Below are positions 43,390 through 50,950 of a DNA stretch of 52,082 bases, in pieces (positions within the stretch are counted from its first letter, which is position 1; each line of letters starts with the position of its first letter). A program made the position numbers and the translations under genes. This DNA is from Raoultibacter massiliensis (GTDB taxonomy: Bacteria > Actinomycetota > Coriobacteriia > Coriobacteriales > Eggerthellaceae), in NCBI RefSeq assembly GCF_900199545.1, contig NZ_LT962671.1, positions 543,878 through 595,959 of the forward strand, read 5' to 3'. The notes under the pieces were generated by a model that made no database searches, was not told the DNA's origin, and saw only the letters and a program-made list of their open reading frames with translations.

Positions 43390-44347
43390 GAGCTCTCCCG
43401 TCGATGAATCGCGCAAGCGGGATACCGCCCGCCGCATCGAAATGGAATTCGGCGTTGCGGCTGAAGCGTACCGTTCCGACCCGAGCAAGAAGGCGACGCG
43501 TAACGGGGCGCTTGCGTTGCAGATAGCGATTGCCGTTGCAGTGTTCTGTCTTGTTATCTGGCTGTTCTATCTGGCTTTTTCCGAGGTGAACATCGCAGCG
43601 ATCGCAGTTTCCACTCTGCTGGGTCTGGCGGCGCTTTCGTCGGTTCACGTAGCGCTCGACTGGGAGCGCATGGTAGTGCTGCGCCTGGGGAAATTCTCCC
43701 GCGTTGCGGGCCCGGGTCTGTTCTTTACGATTCCGCTGATCGAGTACTGTTCGTTGCGCGTCGATCAGCGCATGATGATCACGCCGTTCGGAGCGGAGGA
43801 AACGCTGACGTCCGATCTGGTTCCGCTTGACGTGGATGCCGTGCTTTCGTGGATGATATGGAACCCCGAGCGCGCCTGTACCGAGGTCGAGGACTGCTAT
43901 TTCGCCGTTGCGCTGGCTGCCCAGACCGCCTTGCGCGATGCGATAGGGCGTGCTCCCATATCCGAGGTCGTCGTGAGGCGCAACCAGCTTGATCACGAGC
44001 TGCGCGTTGCGATCGAGGAGAAGGTGTCCGACTGGGGAGTGACGGTCGTTGCGGTTGAGGTACGCGATATCATCGTGCCGAGCGCCTTGCAGGATGTTCT
44101 CTCTCTCGAGGCCCAATCCGAGCGTCGCCGGAACTCGAGAATCATGCTCATGGAGGCCGAAAAGGACGTTTCGGACATTCTTTCCGAGGTGGCCGATCAG
44201 TACCGCGACGACGAGGTTGCGCTTGAGCTGAGGAAGATGCACCTGATCCACGAAGGTATCCATGAGAACGCTGGCGCCGTGGTGGTTCCGAGCTCGTATA
44301 CGGAAGGTTTTGCCCCTTCACCAGGGGATGAGCACGCTCGTAAATGA
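43367..44347 (+). CDS. SPFH/band-7 domain membrane protein (slipin-like)
   Basis: A 326-residue protein with two hydrophobic segments near 46-72 and 76-95, then the band-7 domain (about 98-270; W-E-R-M-V-V-L-R-L-G-K-F at its start and P-G-L-F-F-T-I-P-L-I). SPFH proteins organise membrane microdomains or act with NfeD partners, but none is seen here. ATG 43367 follows GAGGGAAC inside the GntR gene. It may hold the preceding NrfD protein in a membrane assembly (speculative). Confidence 0.87.
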   Translation: MKRNKASKSSPVDESRKRDTARRIEMEFGVAAEAYRSDPSKKATRNGALALQIAIAVAVFCLVIWLFYLAFSEVNIAAIAVSTLLGLAALSSVHVALDWERMVVLRLGKFSRVAGPGLFFTIPLIEYCSLRVDQRMMITPFGAEETLTSDLVPLDVDAVLSWMIWNPERACTEVEDCYFAVALAAQTALRDAIGRAPISEVVVRRNQLDHELRVAIEEKVSDWGVTVVAVEVRDIIVPSALQDVLSLEAQSERRRNSRIMLMEAEKDVSDILSEVADQYRDDEVALELRKMHLIHEGIHENAGAVVVPSSYTEGFAPSPGDEHARK

Positions 44348-44383
44348 TGTGGGTACAGCGCACTAGTCTAAAAGTAGAATAAT

Positions 44384-44440
44384 GACAATTCAAAATTGTC
44401 GCACAACAATCTTGAATGTCGCACGACAATCCTGTATAAC
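44384..44440 (+). promoter_or_regulatory. Promoter with operator array for the second Tat molybdoenzyme operon
   Basis: -35 TTGAAT (44412-44417), 17-bp spacer, -10 TATAAC (44435-44440). Upstream and within it lie a perfect dyad GACAATT-CAA-AATTGTC (44384-44400), ATTGTCGCACAACAATC (44395-44411) and AATGTCGCACGACAATC (44415-44431). The last two are direct repeats 20 bp apart (two helical turns) with 15 of 17 bases equal. A further palindrome CCGAAAGCGCTTTCGG (44484-44499) lies in the leader. Confidence 0.65.
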
Positions 44441-44569
44441 ATGTAGTGGGAGAAATCAGCTGATTCCAGAATAAGACGTGATGCCGAAAGCGCTTTCGGG
44501 AGGTAAAAGGCCTATTGAAAGCGAGGGCGTTATGGCCTCATGTCTCGGGCAACGAAATGAGGAGGAATC

Positions 44570-47023
44570 ATGGCTGGAAACAAGCCATCTGCGCTTACAA
44601 GACGAGCCTTCCTGAAGACCACCGCGTTCACCACAGCCGGTGTGGCTGCCTTCGGGGCGCTTGCGGGCTGCAGTTCAAACGGGGAAGGGAACGATCCCGT
44701 CGAAGAGGGTGGCACCATTGGGGTTGCTGAGGAAACGTATTTCCAAAGCTGCATGGGCAATTGTTCGGGATGGGGTTGCCCGTTTTATGTTCATGTGCGC
44801 GACGGGAAGATCTGCAACATTACCAAAGCCAATTTGAAGTGTCCCGATGGGTCGTTGAGCCCCTATCAGGAAACATGCTTGAAGGGCTATGCGAACATCG
44901 AGCGCATGTATTCGCCGACACGCGTCCAATATCCTATGCGCCGCGTGGATGGAACCGAGCGTGGGGCTGGCGAATGGGAGCGCATCTCGTGGGACGAGGC
45001 TATCGAGGAAATCACATCGAAGTGGAAAGAGCTGCAATCCGAATTCGGCCCGTCTGCCGTTGCCTTCATGAGCGGGTCGGGAAGCGGTATGGCTACGATA
45101 TCTTACACGGGTCGGCTCCAAGCGCTTATGGGCGCCATGACCATTGCGCCCTGTTACGACAACACGGGAATGTACACTCAGATGAACCATGGTGGGTTGA
45201 GCGCACTGCTCCCGGGGCATAACGAGCATCGTGACATTGTGAACACGGAGAACCTCTTTATCTGGGGGACGAATCCCTCCGAGTCCATGATCGTCGATTA
45301 TCATTTCGTATCAGAAGCAAAAGAAAACGGTGCGAAGGTAATCGTAATCGATCCTATTTTCACCACTTCTGCGGCAAAAGCCGATATGTTCGTCTCGATT
45401 CGCCCTGGAACCGATGGGCTGCTGGCTGCCGGCATGGCGCTCATAGCCATCCGTGACGGCAAGGTCGACAAAACCCATCTTCAAACTATGACGGTTGCAC
45501 CGTTTTTGGTAAAGGATCAAGACGGGCTGTATTTGCGTTTGAGCGACATCGGCAAGGCTGAGGCGGGAAGCCCGGACGATCGCGTGCTCGTGTATGAGGA
45601 TGGGAAAGCTGTTGCGTTCGATGCTGCAAAAGACCCCGAAATCGAAGGCGGTTTTGAGGTTGAAGGCGTTGCGGTGAAGCCTGCATACCAGATACTGCTG
45701 GACCGTTTGAACGAGTGGGACCTCGAAACCATTTCGAGGTATACCGACATACCTCTCGAGACGATTGAGGAATTGGCGCGCATCTACACATCGGGGTTGT
45801 CGATGATCTTCACGGGATTTGGCCCCGATCACTATGCAAACGGGCAAACCGCATACGACGGCATGTTTGCGCTTGCCGACATCACCGGTCAGGAAGCCAA
45901 ACACGGAGCAGGCATTGCGTGCAGCGACTTCAGCGCTCCCAGTGTTCAAGGGTATGCGAGTACGGCTACGGCCGATCTCGTTGATGTGGTTCCGGGGCCG
46001 ACGGTCCATGCCCCTCATCTGCATCAGCTCATGGAGGAAGGGGTTCTGGGCGATATCGTGGGAGCTCCTAAGGCTGCCTATATATACATCTGCAACCCGA
46101 TCGGAAACGAGCCGGACCGGCTCAAGTGGATTTCTTCTTTGGGTGCCATGGAACTTGTCGTGGTTTCGGATATGTTCATGTCCGAAACGGCTACGTACGC
46201 CGACATCGTGCTTCCCGTTTCATTCCTCTTTGAGCGCGATGATATCGGAACGAGCGCAAACCCCTTCATCAAGTTGTCGGAGAAAGTGGTTGATCCGATG
46301 TTCGAATCGAAGGGGGATTTCGAGATCATCACTTTGCTGGGCAAGGCGATGGGCTTTGAAGATAAGTTTACGCAAAGCGTCGAGGGCTTCCTTGAATCGT
46401 GTGTTACAAACGAGGTGGCAGCAGCTGCGGGCGTCACATGGGAGAGGCTCAAGGAAGAGCATGCGATCTGGTCGTACCCGGAAGAGCCCGTTGTGGTGGG
46501 GCTCAATGCGATGCCCCTTACCGCATCGGGTCGTTTCGAATTCTATCACGAGGGCATACAGCCTATGGCGAACGTCGGGCAGGAATGGGACATGATCAAG
46601 GAATCATGCTGGTTCTGGGAGCCTCCTCTTGAGGCATGGTACGAAAACGAATTGTTCGAACGGTATCCGCTCACGTTCATCAGCGAGCGAAGCAAGTTCA
46701 AGACCCACACCATGTTCAATAATTCCCCGATGATCCTCGAACTCGATCCCGAGCCCTATGTGAAGATGAGTCCGGCGGATGCGGAAGCCCGCGGCATCAA
46801 AGAGGGCGATACCGTGCGGCTTTACAACGATCGTGGGTTCGTGGTACTCAAAGCCGTCATTAACGCGGGTTGCCGCCAGGGCGTCCTTGTAATCGATCAC
46901 GGTTGGGAAGAGGTCAACTTTATCGACGGTCATTACTCCGATCTGTCTTCCTGCGCTTCGTGGCCTCGCTTCGAGCAGGATAACTGGTTCGACTGCTTGT
47001 GCGAGATGGAAAAGGTCCAGTAG
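44570..47023 (+). CDS. Tat-exported molybdopterin oxidoreductase, DmsA-like (second)
   Basis: An 817-residue catalytic subunit. The Tat motif is T-R-R-A-F-L-K (10-16), followed by a hydrophobic stretch and lipobox L-A-G-C (C34). A cluster motif C61-X3-C65-X4-C70-X32-C103 and the MGD domains follow. Where DmsA has its Mo-ligand Ser, the sequence reads C-Y-D-N-T-G (195-200), so Ser is absent; Asp197 or Cys195 could be the ligand (alignment by eye). AGGAGGAATC precedes ATG 44570. A ferredoxin and a haem-b-type membrane protein follow as in the operon at 2.7 kb, but no TorD gene. Substrate unknown. Confidence 0.88.
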   Translation: MAGNKPSALTRRAFLKTTAFTTAGVAAFGALAGCSSNGEGNDPVEEGGTIGVAEETYFQSCMGNCSGWGCPFYVHVRDGKICNITKANLKCPDGSLSPYQETCLKGYANIERMYSPTRVQYPMRRVDGTERGAGEWERISWDEAIEEITSKWKELQSEFGPSAVAFMSGSGSGMATISYTGRLQALMGAMTIAPCYDNTGMYTQMNHGGLSALLPGHNEHRDIVNTENLFIWGTNPSESMIVDYHFVSEAKENGAKVIVIDPIFTTSAAKADMFVSIRPGTDGLLAAGMALIAIRDGKVDKTHLQTMTVAPFLVKDQDGLYLRLSDIGKAEAGSPDDRVLVYEDGKAVAFDAAKDPEIEGGFEVEGVAVKPAYQILLDRLNEWDLETISRYTDIPLETIEELARIYTSGLSMIFTGFGPDHYANGQTAYDGMFALADITGQEAKHGAGIACSDFSAPSVQGYASTATADLVDVVPGPTVHAPHLHQLMEEGVLGDIVGAPKAAYIYICNPIGNEPDRLKWISSLGAMELVVVSDMFMSETATYADIVLPVSFLFERDDIGTSANPFIKLSEKVVDPMFESKGDFEIITLLGKAMGFEDKFTQSVEGFLESCVTNEVAAAAGVTWERLKEEHAIWSYPEEPVVVGLNAMPLTASGRFEFYHEGIQPMANVGQEWDMIKESCWFWEPPLEAWYENELFERYPLTFISERSKFKTHTMFNNSPMILELDPEPYVKMSPADAEARGIKEGDTVRLYNDRGFVVLKAVINAGCRQGVLVIDHGWEEVNFIDGHYSDLSSCASWPRFEQDNWFDCLCEMEKVQ

Positions 47024-47032
47024 GGGGTTATC

Positions 47033-47650
47033 ATGCAATACGGAATGGTCATTGATTTGAAGAAGTGCATGGGCTGCCAAACATGCGCTACCTCGTGCAA
47101 GCTTGCCAACAACCTGCCGTCTGGCAACTGGTGGAACGTCGTGTACACCGACGGCGGTGAAACCATCGATACGGCTTCGGGTGAGTACCCGAACTGTACG
47201 CTTCAGCATCGTCCGGTTGCCTGCCAGCATTGTGCGGAGCCGTCATGCGTGGCGGTGTGCCCCACGGGTGCGACATACAAGGACGAAGAAACGGGCATCG
47301 TCATGCAAGATCCGGAAACCTGCATCGGATGCAAATCATGCATAGAAGCATGCCCGTATAACGTGCGCGTCTACAACGACGGCGAGCCTGCCTACGCGCT
47401 CGACTTTGCGGTGGGGTACGTCGATGCACCCGCCCATATTGCCAACACGGTCGAGAAGTGCACGATGTGCGCAAACCTCGTCAAGCAGGATGAGCAACCG
47501 ATGTGTGTGCAGGCATGTGTGGGATATGCTCGGTATTTCGGGGATTTGGACGACCCCGAATCCGAGGTCTCAAAGCTTATCGTCGATCGCGATAGCATGC
47601 AGTTGCTTGCAGAGCAGGGGACGAATCCGTCGGTCTATTATCTGAAATAG
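47033..47650 (+). CDS. 4Fe-4S ferredoxin-type electron-transfer subunit (DmsB-like)
   Basis: A 205-residue protein with four cysteine groups (C12-C22, C64-C76, C97-C107, C143-C162) for four [4Fe-4S] clusters, as in DmsB and NrfC. It is longer than its paralogue at 5.0 kb by inserts before the second and fourth groups. It starts 9 bp after the catalytic gene and should receive electrons from the membrane protein encoded next. Confidence 0.93.
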   Translation: MQYGMVIDLKKCMGCQTCATSCKLANNLPSGNWWNVVYTDGGETIDTASGEYPNCTLQHRPVACQHCAEPSCVAVCPTGATYKDEETGIVMQDPETCIGCKSCIEACPYNVRVYNDGEPAYALDFAVGYVDAPAHIANTVEKCTMCANLVKQDEQPMCVQACVGYARYFGDLDDPESEVSKLIVDRDSMQLLAEQGTNPSVYYLK

Positions 47651-47740
47651 ATTGAGGGAGCTTTTGATGGGCAAGGGGCCTTCTGGAAAACAGAGGGTCC
47701 CTTTTTCAAGAAGGCCCGCACATTTGAAAGGAAAGATCAG

Positions 47741-48442
47741 ATGAACTTCATCATCGTTCTCGTTTGCGCGACCGTGGCTGTCTTGCTTTTAAGAAAGCCG
47801 CTGATGAAATACCCGATGGTCTTTTATGCGCTCGCGGTGCTCCTTAACATCATGTACGTTGCCCACGCGTTCGTTCCGTACCCGGAGCTTGTGCGACGTG
47901 GGCTGTTCCTGCTGATGCAAAAATGCACGCTTTCGCTTGCTCTTTTTACCGTCGTCATGTTCGTTGGCGTGTTTCGCAAGGATTCGAGGGCGGGGCTTTC
48001 TTTGCGTCCCGTTCGTGCCGAACTGTCCATCCTTGCCTGTCTTCTTGCGGTTGGCCATATGGCTATGTATCTGCTGTCGTTCGCTCCCCGTTTGGCGGAT
48101 ATCGGCGCGCTTGATGGAAGGTTCGCCCTGTTCTTCGCGACAGCTATGGCATTGCTCGCGCTTCTTCTGGTGCTGGGCGTAACGTCGGTCAAAGGTGTGA
48201 AGCGTCGCATGGATGCAAGTGCATGGAAGAAGCTGCAGAAGTGGGCGTACGTGTTCTTCGGGCTGATTTACGTGCATCTCGTAAGCATATTGTTGCCTTC
48301 TGCGCTGCTGCAAGGAGTGACGGCTCAAATCAGCATTGCCGTGTATACCGTGCTGTTCGGCTCGTACGCGACGCTCAGGATCTATCGTGCGGTTTCCGAT
48401 CGGGGGGAGGGTCGGGCAAAGCTGGCAGAATCGGTTGCATAG
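47741..48442 (+). CDS. MsrQ/ferric-reductase-like haem-b membrane protein (second)
   Basis: A 233-residue protein with about six membrane helices. In-membrane histidines H106 (A-V-G-H-M) and H179 (Y-V-H-L) match H104/H178 of the protein at 6801-7508, and the W-K-K-L-Q-K-W-A-Y-V-F-F segment (162-173) is likewise shared. It is inferred to link menaquinol to the ferredoxin. GAAAGGAAAG precedes ATG 47741. The gap 48443-48632 to the convergent LuxR-type gene shows no clear terminator or gene. Confidence 0.75.
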   Translation: MNFIIVLVCATVAVLLLRKPLMKYPMVFYALAVLLNIMYVAHAFVPYPELVRRGLFLLMQKCTLSLALFTVVMFVGVFRKDSRAGLSLRPVRAELSILACLLAVGHMAMYLLSFAPRLADIGALDGRFALFFATAMALLALLLVLGVTSVKGVKRRMDASAWKKLQKWAYVFFGLIYVHLVSILLPSALLQGVTAQISIAVYTVLFGSYATLRIYRAVSDRGEGRAKLAESVA

Positions 48443-48632
48443 CGAACGCGGCATTATATCGGGTGTTTTTGCATCGTCTGATATGATGCCGTCGCTTTTT
48501 GCAGTCGTCGCCTGGGTGCCGTCGTCGCGTTGTCGAGCAACGTTGTCGAAGACAAGGATGGGGATTTGCTTCTTCGGGAGCTTAAGTTAGAACTTGGGGA
48601 TATCACCCTGCTTCCCGATTCGCCTCCCGGCA

Positions 48633-50141
48633 TCATTCCCGTGTGTCCACGATGTGGATCAGCTCCTGTTGCGAATTGATCGTGAGCTTCTGGTAAATGT
48701 GCTGGATGTGCGTTCTCGTCGTGGGCCTCGCAATGCTCAGCTCTGCCGATATGGAATCGGCATGGTATCCCTTTGCGAGCAAGACGAGCACTTCGGCTTC
48801 GCGCGGCGTCAGCCCGTACGATTGCGATATGGAATCGCAGCGATCGCGGAATCGCCTGCTGCGGAATTCGATCTGCTCTTTTCCCTCCTTGGCGGATGCG
48901 TGCTGATCGTCGGTGCTGTTGTACGTGCATAGCTCGAGGAAGGCGAACGCCACGCACACCAAGGCTACGAGCGCTGCAACGATAACCGTGAAAACGTCGG
49001 AGCTTGCGGTGACGGCGATTTCGCATACGATGGCTCCGATGAAAAGCCCGAACCACCCCGGCATCTTCTCCTTCGAAAAGACCTCGATCGGCCCACGGTG
49101 CTTCGACGACGATCGACGTGCGGTGTTGTACCAGCTGACGGTTGCCGTGAAAATGGACGTGGCGATGATGGGGATGCTACAGAGTATGTAGCTTATGATT
49201 CCGCCGAGGGGGAGGAACAGCAGGGGAGCTGCTATGGGCACGAACCCGATGCGGCGAATGTCGGCCCCCCTGCTCAACGCTCCTGCGGAAAGGGCGATGA
49301 GCGCGATGGTGCAGCCTATCATTCCGCCGATCGCTCCGTAGCTTACCGACATCGTTCCAATCGATTGGAGCAGGATGATGGCGAACCCGAAGTTGACTCC
49401 GCATGTTGTTGCGTAAACAACGCGCGAAACGGTTTTGAGGGTGATGCGGGCGGGCGCATCGGATCCCTCTTTTTTCTCTGCATCGGCGCCGGATGCGTCT
49501 TCCTGCCTTCTCTCGAGCATGTGCAAAGGCATTTTGCTGGCGAAAAGCAGGAACGCCAGCATGCCGATGGTGGTGGCGGCGCTTGCGAAGCCGAGAAACA
49601 GCGAAGACGCCGTGTTGTCGAACGGTATCGTGAGCGAGTACAGGAAGAACATCGAGAAACCGATCACGTATCCGACGGCCACAACGATGGCCGTCCATGA
49701 GTCGAAGCATGCGCTGAAATAGAGAGCCCATGCGAACATGAGGAAGGAAAGGCTCAGGCCGTGCGCGCTCCAGGCGATTATACCAACCCATACCGGTGGA
49801 GCGGCCAACAGGGGAAACAGAGACGAAAGCAGTAAAACGACCAGCGCTGACGCTGCGCCGATGCCGAGGACGAGGATCGGGCGGTTCTCGAGACGGCGGT
49901 ACGCCTTCGTTGCAACCAGGAAACTTGCGGCGAGAACGAAGAACCCGCATACCCTCATGAGCCAGAGCGAGTCGCCTGGAAAGTAAGGCGCTGCGAACGG
50001 AAGGGCGCCGAAGATCCCCAGAAGTTCCCAGAATATGTAGCATGAGAAGCCGAGCATGGCCAGAAGCGAGGCCGCGCTGAACGGCGCCTTGGGTTTGCAG
50101 CCGCTTCTTTTTTCCGGGGACCGATCAAGAAAACGTATCAT
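48633..50141 (-). CDS. Membrane-anchored LuxR-family transcriptional regulator (second)
   Basis: A 502-residue protein of the same type as the one at 1004-2500: about twelve hydrophobic segments (residues 20-420, with a charged cytoplasmic loop near 215-235) and a C-terminal LuxR helix-turn-helix (about 442-502; L-T-P-R-E-A-E-V-L and T-R-T-H-I-Q-H-I-Y-Q-K-L). It lies between two molybdoenzyme operons, convergent to the DmsA-like one and divergent from the zinc-ribbon/dehydroxylase-like one, so either may be its target. Confidence 0.85.
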   Translation of the reverse strand: MIRFLDRSPEKRSGCKPKAPFSAASLLAMLGFSCYIFWELLGIFGALPFAAPYFPGDSLWLMRVCGFFVLAASFLVATKAYRRLENRPILVLGIGAASALVVLLLSSLFPLLAAPPVWVGIIAWSAHGLSLSFLMFAWALYFSACFDSWTAIVVAVGYVIGFSMFFLYSLTIPFDNTASSLFLGFASAATTIGMLAFLLFASKMPLHMLERRQEDASGADAEKKEGSDAPARITLKTVSRVVYATTCGVNFGFAIILLQSIGTMSVSYGAIGGMIGCTIALIALSAGALSRGADIRRIGFVPIAAPLLFLPLGGIISYILCSIPIIATSIFTATVSWYNTARRSSSKHRGPIEVFSKEKMPGWFGLFIGAIVCEIAVTASSDVFTVIVAALVALVCVAFAFLELCTYNSTDDQHASAKEGKEQIEFRSRRFRDRCDSISQSYGLTPREAEVLVLLAKGYHADSISAELSIARPTTRTHIQHIYQKLTINSQQELIHIVDTRE

Positions 50142-50477
50142 GGTTGCCTTTCACTTCTGAACGGGAAGCCAATGGTGCTGCAAATCATGCTCTCATTCTA
50201 TCGGAACACCTCGATGTTGGGCATCATCTTGGGGTGATGATGCGGTTGAAATCGATTGCATCGCCGAGGTTCCCGTGCCTGTTCCATGCTGGAAAACGGG
50301 CGTATCGAAAGAAATATTCGAGCTATCTGATCAGGCGATTCATCATGCGGTGATTATGCCTTCGAGCGTTAAAGGTCAAACTGGCATGATGCGCCTTTCC
50401 CATTTCGTTTTCATACTGCGCAGTCATACGCCTTGCTTTGCGAAGGCATGCAGGCGTCGATGACGAAAGGAGGACGT
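50142..50477. promoter_or_regulatory. Divergent control region before the second dehydroxylase-like operon
   Basis: A 336-bp gap without a gene. It has an 8-bp dyad GCATCATC-N7-GATGATGC (50221-50243), a candidate operator. A TAGAAT reading toward the LuxR-type gene may be a -10, but no matching -35 is clear on either side. Confidence 0.4.
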
Positions 50478-50711
50478 ATGTGTTTTAGGCCACCAAGCGT
50501 CGATGAGGGGGGAGAGTCGGTGTGCTCTTCGTGCGGGGCGACGAATCCGCCGGGGAGCGAAACGTGCACCTCGTGCGGGAAACCGCTTTTGAAGGTGCCC
50601 GCCGCCGCCATGGGCCGCGCGGGCGCGCCGCCTGTTCCCGGTGCCCCTGGAGCCCCCAAAGCGCCCGGCGCGCCGAAGCCGCCGTCGGTGCCTCGGGTTC
50701 CGAAGCCGTAG
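50478..50711 (+). CDS. MCFRP zinc-ribbon microprotein with Pro-rich tail (second)
   Basis: A 77-residue protein beginning M-C-F-R-P-P. Its two CxxC pairs (C-S-S-C at 16-19 and C-T-S-C at 30-33) form a zinc ribbon, followed by a tail with G-A-P-G-A-P-K-A-P-G-A-P-K and more Pro. The start and tail match the protein at 39351-39593. AAAGGAGGACGT precedes ATG 50478, which settles the start although the frame is open upstream. It is first in an operon with a 61-residue protein and a transhydroxylase-like enzyme. Function unknown. Confidence 0.78.
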   Translation: MCFRPPSVDEGGESVCSSCGATNPPGSETCTSCGKPLLKVPAAAMGRAGAPPVPGAPGAPKAPGAPKPPSVPRVPKP

Positions 50712-50745
50712 CGCAAAACGCAAACTGCAAAGTGAGGAGGATGTC

Positions 50746-50931
50746 GTGAGCAACGAGGAGAAGAAAAAGGATATCGCAGCGGAAAAGCAGCTGGAAGCTC
50801 TCAAGGGCCCCGGTGCGAAGAAGCCCGCTCCGCCGAAGCCGCCGACAAAGCCGGCGGCACCGAGCGAAAGCAATATCCAAGATAAGGATGCCATGCCTGA
50901 CCTCGATGCATTCAACTTCATGAAGTGGTAA
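50746..50931 (+). CDS. 61-residue Pro/Lys-rich protein
   Basis: A tiny protein: a charged helical start (E/K-rich, about 1-20), a G-P-G-A-K-K-P-A-P-P-K-P-P-T-K-P-A-A-P stretch, then an acidic segment ending D-L-D-A-F-N-F-M-K-W. No family is recognised. GAGGAGGATGTC before GTG 50746 and tight spacing to its neighbours (34 bp before, 19 bp after) support it as a gene. The hydrophobic Trp-ending tail could be a docking peptide (speculation). Confidence 0.68.
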   Translation: MSNEEKKKDIAAEKQLEALKGPGAKKPAPPKPPTKPAAPSESNIQDKDAMPDLDAFNFMKW

Positions 50932-50950
50932 GAAGACGAGAGGGAACATT

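Noticed and set aside
44515..44730. TTG-started leader peptide before the second Tat molybdoenzyme
   Set aside because: Composition looks like a shadow frame of the real gene and the start codon is weak.
48443..48679. Open frame across the gap between the haem protein gene and the LuxR-type gene, ending with a CPRCGS-like segment
   Set aside because: No start with a ribosome site, and the end lies antisense to the LuxR-type coding region; perhaps an old remnant, but not supportable.
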